Assembly: GCF_029255125.1 (NCBI RefSeq)
Contig: NZ_JAPUVR010000139.1
Coordinates: 1-38,105 of the forward strand
Reading direction: 5' to 3'
DNA length: 38,105 nt
Source of the DNA: Accumulibacter sp.
Lineage (GTDB): Bacteria > Pseudomonadota > Gammaproteobacteria > Burkholderiales > Rhodocyclaceae
Position 1 is the stretch's first letter. The number at the start of each line of letters is the position of its first letter. Of the stretch, positions 32,774 to 38,105 are shown piece after piece. The translations under genes were made by a program, and so were the position numbers. The notes beneath the pieces are model-generated. The model searched no databases. It was not told the DNA's origin and was given only the letters and a program-made list of their open reading frames with translations.

Positions 32774-33803
32774 GAATACCCCGAGACGAAACACCCCTGT
32801 TTCCCCTCAAGCAGCGACGGTCATTACAGCTGCGAGTCCATCCAGAGCTCAGAGCCAAGATGGAGTCGTTGTTGGCGGCGGTCGAGAACGCGAGCGGCGA
32901 TGTCGAGAAGGCGGCTGAGGCGGAGCAGCGGGTGACGGAGGAATTGCGGCAGCTGGGTAACGAAGTCTTGCATGGTTAGGCGCGAGGGCAAGCGCAGCGG
33001 GAAGAAGATGGGGCGCAGCGGGCCGGAGACCCGGCCCTTCACGCGTTCGGCGGAGGTGGTCTGCCGGGGCCGCGGATTAGCTGCCGCGACCAGGGCTTCG
33101 CAGCGTTGCCGAAAGGACACTATCGCCAACTTGCCTCGAGAAAGGGCAAGCAATGAATCCGCTGCAGCGGGATGGGCTTTCCACCTGCTGATCACCCGAT
33201 ACGCTGCATACACGGGTGTCGAAGCAAGCCCGAGAGTGTGCGCTTCCCTTGATCGTCACCCGTCGGGCGACCGACACGCTCCCACAACCATCGGTCGGCC
33301 AAGAGAAGCGGGGGCGGCATCGGCGCGCTGAACAAGGCGGCCTCACCGGCCTGCTGCTGTACTGCGGGCTGTCGGGAGCGAAGCGCAGGTGCCAGCCAGC
33401 GGGAGAACGGGTCTGCAGCGGGTCTGCAACGGAAAAGGGGAGGCGATTGACACCAGGCGTGCGAGGATAAAACCACAGCTCGGCGCACGTTTCCAGATCC
33501 AATGCTCGAATTTTATTATTATACTATGCATTTCCGTTTGGAGGCGATGGCTGCTTGAACGTGCGCGCGGGGTTCATGTGCTGTTCCTCCCATGGTCGAA
33601 CAACTGTCTATGTTGAATGCGACGACGTGCACCGGCGACCTGCATGCTCCCGTCGCAATGGCTGGTTCAAGCTTCCAGCGTCCTGCAACCGGTTGGCTTG
33701 GTGCCCTTACCCGCCAGGTGCCGGCCACGGGCGTCGACCCTGACGGAGATTCGGATCCTTGTAAATCCGTTCTGCTTGAATATTATTTGACGGAAGATCC
33801 CCG
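32774..33803. other. Gene-poor decayed stretch before the chemoreceptor
   Basis: No intact gene is supported in about 1 kb. It begins with a possible transposase fragment (32860-32979). The middle is GC-rich with short unsupported ORFs on both strands. A short AT-rich tract lies at about 33508-33530. The last part should include the chemoreceptor leader. Confidence 0.5.
32860..32979 (+). pseudogene. Possible N-terminal fragment of a transposase
   Basis: A 39-codon frame reads MESLLAAVENASGDVEKAAE and then EQRVTEELRQLGNEVLHG before TAG. The same frame continues after the stop with ARGQAQREEDGAQ, as if a Trp codon (TGG) had mutated. The helical N-terminus with ELRQLG-x-x-xLxxWA resembles some large insertion-sequence transposases, from memory only. 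No catalytic region follows. Confidence 0.3.
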
Positions 33804-35693
33804 ATGAAATCACTGCACACCCGACTGACCTGCCTGGTCGGCGGACTGATCACCCTGTCGATGCTGCTCTTTGGCGCCGCTTTCTACCTGCAGATGCGCT
33901 CGCAGCTCATTGAGTCGGTGGCGTCGGAAACACGTGGCACGGCGACAGGCTTTGCGCTCGCGACTGGCGAGTGGGTAGCGTCCAAGGCGCAGATGGTCAG
34001 CGCACTCAAGTCGGTGATCGATAAGCCGGAAGCCGAGAAGTCGTTCGCGACCGCCAAACTGGTTGGCGGATTCGATTCGGTTTATGCGGGGTATCCGGAC
34101 AAGCGTTCAATATTTTCCGAAGCTCAGCCCGACCTTCCGGCCGACTGGGACCCCACGACAAGGCCGTGGTATCAGGGCGCCATGCGCGCCGGCGCGGATC
34201 AGATCGTTGTCACCAAGCCCTACGAAGACGCCGGCAGCAACAAGCTGGTCATTTCGCTTTCTGCCCTGGTCAAGGAAGGCGAACGTGTGCTTGGCGTCGT
34301 CGCGGCCGACCTGTTCATTGATCGTGTCGTCGGCGAAGCGCTGAATATCAAGCTGGCAGGCGAAGGCATCGGTTTCCTGCTGCATCAGGACGGGACGATT
34401 CTCGCCCATCCGACCAAGGAAGTCGTCATGAAGCCCGCCAGCGAGCGCTTTCCAGAACTGACGGCGGAGCGCATCGCCCAGGCTAAGGCGGCCGCTAACA
34501 CGATGTTCGAAACGCGCGCCATCGACGGCGACCGTCTGGTTTTCCTGGCCCCGATCAAGGCGACCGACTGGCTGCTTTGCGTGTCGCTCGACAAGGCAAA
34601 GGTGCTCGCACCACTCGACCGCCTGCTACTCAGCTTGTTGTTCGCCTTTTTGGTGGCTGCCGCTGTCGCCGCATTCCTCGTGCGGCTCGTGCTCGGCCGC
34701 ATGCTGCGCGGTCTGCATCAGGTGCGCGGCAAGATGGTCGAAATCTCGCGCGGTGGCGGCGACCTGCACGTCCGTCTCGATGTGCTGTCGGAAGACGAAG
34801 TTGGCGAAACGGCGCGTTCGTTCAACCAGTTCCTCGATCAACTGCAACGTATGGTGTTGTCACTCAAGGACGAGGCGCAGCGCCTGAGCCAGGATGTCGA
34901 CCAGCTCGACGGCAACATCAGCAATCTGGCGCGCGAATCGCTCAGTCTGACCGAGAGTTCAAAAGCGAACGCGGCCGCGGTCGAAGACATTACGCAGGCT
35001 GCCTCGAAGATTGCCGATACTGCCGGCGATACCGAAAAGTTGATCCGCGCGACCGGCGAGCTTTCACAGGAGAGTGCCAGCGAGGTGGACGCCGTCGCCG
35101 CGGACGCCGAGGTTTCGATCGGTCACGTGAAAGAGCTTGCGCGCGTCATGGCGAGCCTTGACACCCGTTCCGAGGAGATCAGCAGCATCATCAACGTGAT
35201 CAAGGGCATTGCCGATCAGACCAACCTTCTCGCCCTCAACGCGGCGATCGAGGCGGCGCGCGCCGGCGAACAGGGACGCGGCTTCGCCGTCGTTGCCGAC
35301 GAAGTGCGCAAGCTGGCGGAAAATACGGCCAAGGCGACCGTTGAAATCGCCGGAAAGATATCGGCCGTGCACGAGGAAACCAGTCAGGCCGGACTGACCG
35401 TGCAATCGACGGTCGAATCGGTCAGCCGTGGCGTCGAGCGGTCGCGAATTGCGGCGCAGCGCATCAAGGAAATCAGCGCAAAAATGGACGAGGCGATTGC
35501 GCGGGTGGGTGAAATCGCGCGCTCGACGCTCGCCCAGCGCCATGCGACGACGGCAATGGCGCACACCAGCGAACTGATCAGCCAGCGCGTCGAGGCCGAG
35601 GATCGCGTCATCCAGGACGTGCGCAACACGCTCTCGGCCTTGGCCGGAAACGCGGATAACACGCGACGGCTACTCGACGGTTTCCACGTGTAG
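33804..35693 (+). CDS. Methyl-accepting chemotaxis protein with dCache-type sensor
   Basis: This 629-residue receptor senses a periplasmic ligand and controls the CheA kinase. It has an N-terminal membrane helix (about 9-30), a periplasmic dCache-like domain (about 35-270) with [29 protein letters not shown] and VVAADLFID, a second membrane helix (about 275-297), a HAMP domain, and a long cytoplasmic coiled coil. The signalling tip is complete: [20 protein letters not shown], then [20 protein letters not shown]. The C-terminus LLDGFHV lacks the CheR/CheB-binding pentapeptide. The RPWY and distal Asp arrangement resembles amino-acid-binding dCache sensors; the ligand is inferred. A weak GGAAG precedes the ATG. 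Confidence 0.92.
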   Translation: MKSLHTRLTCLVGGLITLSMLLFGAAFYLQMRSQLIESVASETRGTATGFALATGEWVASKAQMVSALKSVIDKPEAEKSFATAKLVGGFDSVYAGYPDKRSIFSEAQPDLPADWDPTTRPWYQGAMRAGADQIVVTKPYEDAGSNKLVISLSALVKEGERVLGVVAADLFIDRVVGEALNIKLAGEGIGFLLHQDGTILAHPTKEVVMKPASERFPELTAERIAQAKAAANTMFETRAIDGDRLVFLAPIKATDWLLCVSLDKAKVLAPLDRLLLSLLFAFLVAAAVAAFLVRLVLGRMLRGLHQVRGKMVEISRGGGDLHVRLDVLSEDEVGETARSFNQFLDQLQRMVLSLKDEAQRLSQDVDQLDGNISNLARESLSLTESSKANAAAVEDITQAASKIADTAGDTEKLIRATGELSQESASEVDAVAADAEVSIGHVKELARVMASLDTRSEEISSIINVIKGIADQTNLLALNAAIEAARAGEQGRGFAVVADEVRKLAENTAKATVEIAGKISAVHEETSQAGLTVQSTVESVSRGVERSRIAAQRIKEISAKMDEAIARVGEIARSTLAQRHATTAMAHTSELISQRVEAEDRVIQDVRNTLSALAGNADNTRRLLDGFHV

Positions 35694-35945
35694 TTTCCGC
35701 TCGCGCGTCGCGCGTCGTCCTGGCTTTTCAGCCTGGGGACGCCGCGCTCAGGCAAGGGACGGGTGTCAGCTTGGAGGACTCGCGCCGGTCGACGGCAGCC
35801 CGCAATGAACGGCCGCAGTCCACTTGAGCAGGCGCGAACGTACAATTGGCTTCGGGCAGCTTACGTCGCGTGTGCGCGAGCCGGTACGCTCGGCGACCGC
35901 CGCGGCAATGGCGCCCGGGCCAGCCAGTGAACTGGGAGCAAGCAG

Positions 35946-36815
35946 ATGAGCGATATCGACATTGAATATTTGCGGTCGTGGATTGGCCAATCACGGCAGG
36001 ATCAAGACCTGATCGCCACGCGCCACGCGCGGCTCATGGCCGCAACGGTAAACCATCCGGAAAGCGCTGCGCTGGTCGACGGCGCCGAACTCCCGCCGCT
36101 ATGGCACTGGCTCTACTTTCTGGAGGGCCAGCCGGCCGACCGTCTGGGCCGCGATGGGCATCCGGCGCGCGGTGAGTTCCTGCCGCCGGTGCCGCTAGCC
36201 AACCGCATGTGGGCGGGCGGCCGGCTTGACTTTCTTGCCCCCGTCCAGCTCGGTACTCAGGTGCGCAAGACTTCGAGCATCTTGCGCGTCGAGCACAAGA
36301 CCGGGCGTTCCGGCGATCTCGTCTTCGTCACCGTCCTGCATGAACTCACCGCGGCCGACGGACGCCCGCTCGTGCGCGAGGAGCACGACATCGTCTACAA
36401 GAACAAGAGCCCCGCTCCCCCCGCACCGCCTCGTTCTGCCGGCGCTGCGGACACGCCGCACGCGGCAACTGGCGGAGCGCGTCGCAGCCTGAAACCCGAC
36501 TCGACGCAGCTCTTTCGTTACTCGGCGCTGACCTTTAACGGGCACCGCATCCACTACGACGCGGACTATTGCCGCCAGGTCGAGGGCTATCCTGAGCTGG
36601 TCATTCATGGGCCGCTGCTCGCCACCCTGCTCGCCGGCTTTGCCATCGAGACCCGCCATCGCAGCCTGCGTCACTTCACCTACCGTGCGCTGGCACCAGC
36701 CCTGCTTGGGGATGTCTTGACGCTGCAGGCGGAAGCCCAGCCTGACCAGCTGGTCCTCGCGGCCACGGTCGATCGCGGCATCACCTGCATGCAGGCGGAA
36801 GCCGTGCTCGCCTGA
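35946..36815 (+). CDS. Hot-dog-fold dehydratase/hydratase, mesaconyl/itaconyl-CoA hydratase type
   Basis: GGGAG lies seven bases before the ATG. The 289-residue product combines an N-terminal FAS1-like dehydratase half (LPPLWHWLYFLE, then PVPLANRMWAGGRLDFLAPV) with a C-terminal MaoC-like half. The latter holds the hydratase motif FRYSALTFNGHRIHYDADYC and EGYPELVIHGPLLATLL, including the conserved Asn/His/Asp region. Proteins of this layout hydrate mesaconyl-C4-CoA or itaconyl-CoA, or act as HTD2-type hydroxyacyl dehydratases. Cytosolic. The gene stands alone between a chemoreceptor and a methyltransferase, so context does not decide the substrate. Confidence 0.85.
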   Translation: MSDIDIEYLRSWIGQSRQDQDLIATRHARLMAATVNHPESAALVDGAELPPLWHWLYFLEGQPADRLGRDGHPARGEFLPPVPLANRMWAGGRLDFLAPVQLGTQVRKTSSILRVEHKTGRSGDLVFVTVLHELTAADGRPLVREEHDIVYKNKSPAPPAPPRSAGAADTPHAATGGARRSLKPDSTQLFRYSALTFNGHRIHYDADYCRQVEGYPELVIHGPLLATLLAGFAIETRHRSLRHFTYRALAPALLGDVLTLQAEAQPDQLVLAATVDRGITCMQAEAVLA

Positions 36816-36968
36816 AGCGACCCCACACGTTCCGCGGGTGGACGCAAGCTGCTCGCCGAGTTCTGCTCGTCGTCGTGATCGGCGTAAGCGGGGTTGCTGG
36901 CAACAGTAGGCTGCCGCGGGCAGCGCGGGACAGCGCGACGGATCAACGCCTCGCGCCGACCGGCGAAA

Positions 36969-37676
36969 TCACGGTTTTCGCAGCGTCACCAGTATCCATC
37001 CGCGCAAGAAGCGTAGCCAATGCACGTGGCTGATCAGTTTCTCGAAGCACATGCCAAGGAAAAAGACGAAGCCATTGAACATCAGGTAGTTCGGGTACTG
37101 GCTCAGGTACTCGAACGATTCGACGCGCAATTCAGCGGCGCTTGCCAGTTGCTCGACGGCACCGCGCGTGTTGGTGCGGTAAGCCGTCGGAAACGTGTCT
37201 TCCTCGGCGCGGCCTTCGACTATCCGGACGACGCGCGCGTGCAAGCGATTCGGGATCAGGCGTGCGACCTGGGTCCCATAGTCCCACATGTTGGCGGTGA
37301 GAAAGATGATGACCCCGTTTGGCCGCAGGATGCGCGCGAATTCCCGGTAGACCGATTGCGGATCCTGCAGGTGTTCGAACACGCTACGCGACATGATCAC
37401 ATCGACGCAGGCGTCTGGCAGTGGGATCTGCGCGAGGTCGGCGTTGTATGTCTCAATACCGGCTGGCACATCTGTGAACGCGACCAACTCGACGCCGATC
37501 AGTCGCTGCGCTTTGCCCAGATAGGTGCGCAGCACAGGGGCGGTTCGTCCGCAGCCGGCGTCAAGCAGCGTCGCTGTCGGGCTCAGGTGCCCGGATACGC
37601 GGCGCTGAAAGATGCGGTAGGGATGTTCGCTGTTGTCGTAGTATCGTCGGAGCAGTCTTTCGGCTAATGTCGACAT
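36969..37676 (-). CDS. Class I SAM-dependent methyltransferase
   Basis: ATG 37676 is chosen because AAGGA lies just upstream; the frame is open further out with no better start. The 235-residue product has SAM-binding motif I LLDAGCGRTAPVLRTYLG, then LIGVELVAFTDVP (motif II acid), LAQIPLPDACVDVIMSRSVF (motif III region) and EFARILRPNGVIIFLTANMW. The C-terminal part has hydrophobic, aromatic-rich stretches (FNGFVFFLGMCFEKL) that may sit on the membrane. Relatives act on lipids, quinones or polysaccharides; the substrate is unknown. Confidence 0.85.
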   Translation of the reverse strand: MSTLAERLLRRYYDNSEHPYRIFQRRVSGHLSPTATLLDAGCGRTAPVLRTYLGKAQRLIGVELVAFTDVPAGIETYNADLAQIPLPDACVDVIMSRSVFEHLQDPQSVYREFARILRPNGVIIFLTANMWDYGTQVARLIPNRLHARVVRIVEGRAEEDTFPTAYRTNTRGAVEQLASAAELRVESFEYLSQYPNYLMFNGFVFFLGMCFEKLISHVHWLRFLRGWILVTLRKP

Positions 37677-37841
37677 GGTGTCCTTGCGCTTGATCAGAAC
37701 CCGGATGTGGTCCGCACGCCTGGATTTTCGAACGTGCACGCGACCTGAGTCAATGGACTATCGCACAGCAGACCCGGATCAGCGCGTGCCGACGCGCGCC
37801 AGCGCATCGTCCACAAATGCACGGAGCCCCTTCAACATGCC

Positions 37842-38105
37842 TTACGCTGCCGGTCGCGTGGCGGCTGCGAGTGCCGCAAGGTAGGTGGCGTCCGGCGTCT
37901 GGCCATCCAGGGAGCGATGGGGGCGTCGTTCGCTGTAGAAGCGCAGATACGTGGCCAGGTTAGCTGTCGCATCGGCGACGCTGTCATCGGCCTTGAGATA
38001 CACCTCCTCGTCCTTGACCGTCTTCCACAGGCGCTCGACGAAGACGTTGTCCCGCCAGGACCCCTTGCCGTCCATGCTGATCCGGATGTCGTGTGCCTTG
38101 AGCAG
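37842..38105 (-). mobile_element. IS3-family transposase, 3' end, cut by the window edge
   Basis: The - strand frame runs from the window edge to its stop at 37842. It reads ISMDGKGSWRDNVFVERLWK, then KDEEVYLKADDS and YSERRPHRSLDGQTP, the C-terminal part of the IS3-family integrase-like transposase with the catalytic Glu in FVERLW. The frame is undamaged in the part seen. The N-terminal part and left terminal repeat lie outside the window; no right terminal repeat was clear between 37677 and 37841. Confidence 0.85.

Noticed and set aside
33077-33502. A 141-codon - strand frame in the gene-poor stretch
   Set aside because: Composition is unlike the real genes (many Cys, Ser, Pro and Arg), several frames overlap it, and no family was recognised.
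33759-33786. TTGTAA / TATTAT as a promoter for the chemoreceptor
   Set aside because: The transcription start would fall on the ribosome-binding region only about ten bases before the ATG, leaving no usable leader.
1-38105. tRNA, rRNA or CRISPR features
   Set aside because: No cloverleaf-like segment with a TTCGA-type T-loop in a sensible context and no regularly spaced direct repeats were seen on reading the spacers.

Overview
The window is GC-rich chromosomal DNA, most likely from a betaproteobacterium of the Rhodocyclales (a 'Candidatus Accumulibacter'-like genome would fit). This is inferred from gene content: a hemE-priA-ppx housekeeping block, a PEP-CTERM exported protein, a mesaconyl/itaconyl-CoA hydratase-type MaoC protein, an E. 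coli Mak-like fructokinase, and strong GC bias at third codon positions. That bias produces many long false ORFs on the opposite strands. No sequence search could be run.

Positions 1-21270 are one tightly packed + strand operon for a contractile, phage-tail-like injection system (CIS). In order it encodes a partial upstream gene, a DNA-circularisation-N/baseplate-hub-like protein, a 1136-residue helical protein that could be the tape measure, an RHS/YD-repeat protein ending in a HELRH zinc-metallopeptidase-like domain, a gpD-like hub, a gpV-like spike, a small spike-tip candidate, an Ig-like accessory protein, gp25, baseplate J, a gpI-like protein, a collar/fibre-like protein, a tail fibre, three small or uncharacterised proteins, and a 1676-residue subtilisin-family protease. 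Most junctions are 1- or 4-base overlaps. No capsid, portal, terminase, integrase or lysis gene is seen, so this looks like an injection machine and not a prophage. Sheath, tube and AAA+ ATPase genes are not in the window and would be expected to the left. The two most notable proteins are the RHS metallopeptidase, encoded directly before the hub gene, and the protease, whose catalytic domain is interrupted by about 845 residues of propeller-like repeats.

Positions 21271-27962 hold housekeeping genes on the + strand: hemE, an AT-rich spacer with DnaA-box-like sites, priA, ppx/gppA, and an uncharacterised membrane-anchored protein coupled to ppx. Positions 27953-31775 are on the - strand: a two-gene mak-MFS transporter operon, a VOC-family protein, and an exported PEP-CTERM-like protein.

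Positions 31776-33803 hold no intact gene. They contain an ISAs1-family transposase remnant with an in-frame stop, duplicated copies of its putative terminal repeat, a compact array of near-perfect palindromes, and a possible second transposase fragment. To the right are a chemoreceptor with a dCache-type sensor (33804-35693), a hot-dog-fold hydratase (35946-36815), a SAM-dependent methyltransferase on the - strand (36969-37676), and the 3' end of an IS3-family transposase running off the right edge.
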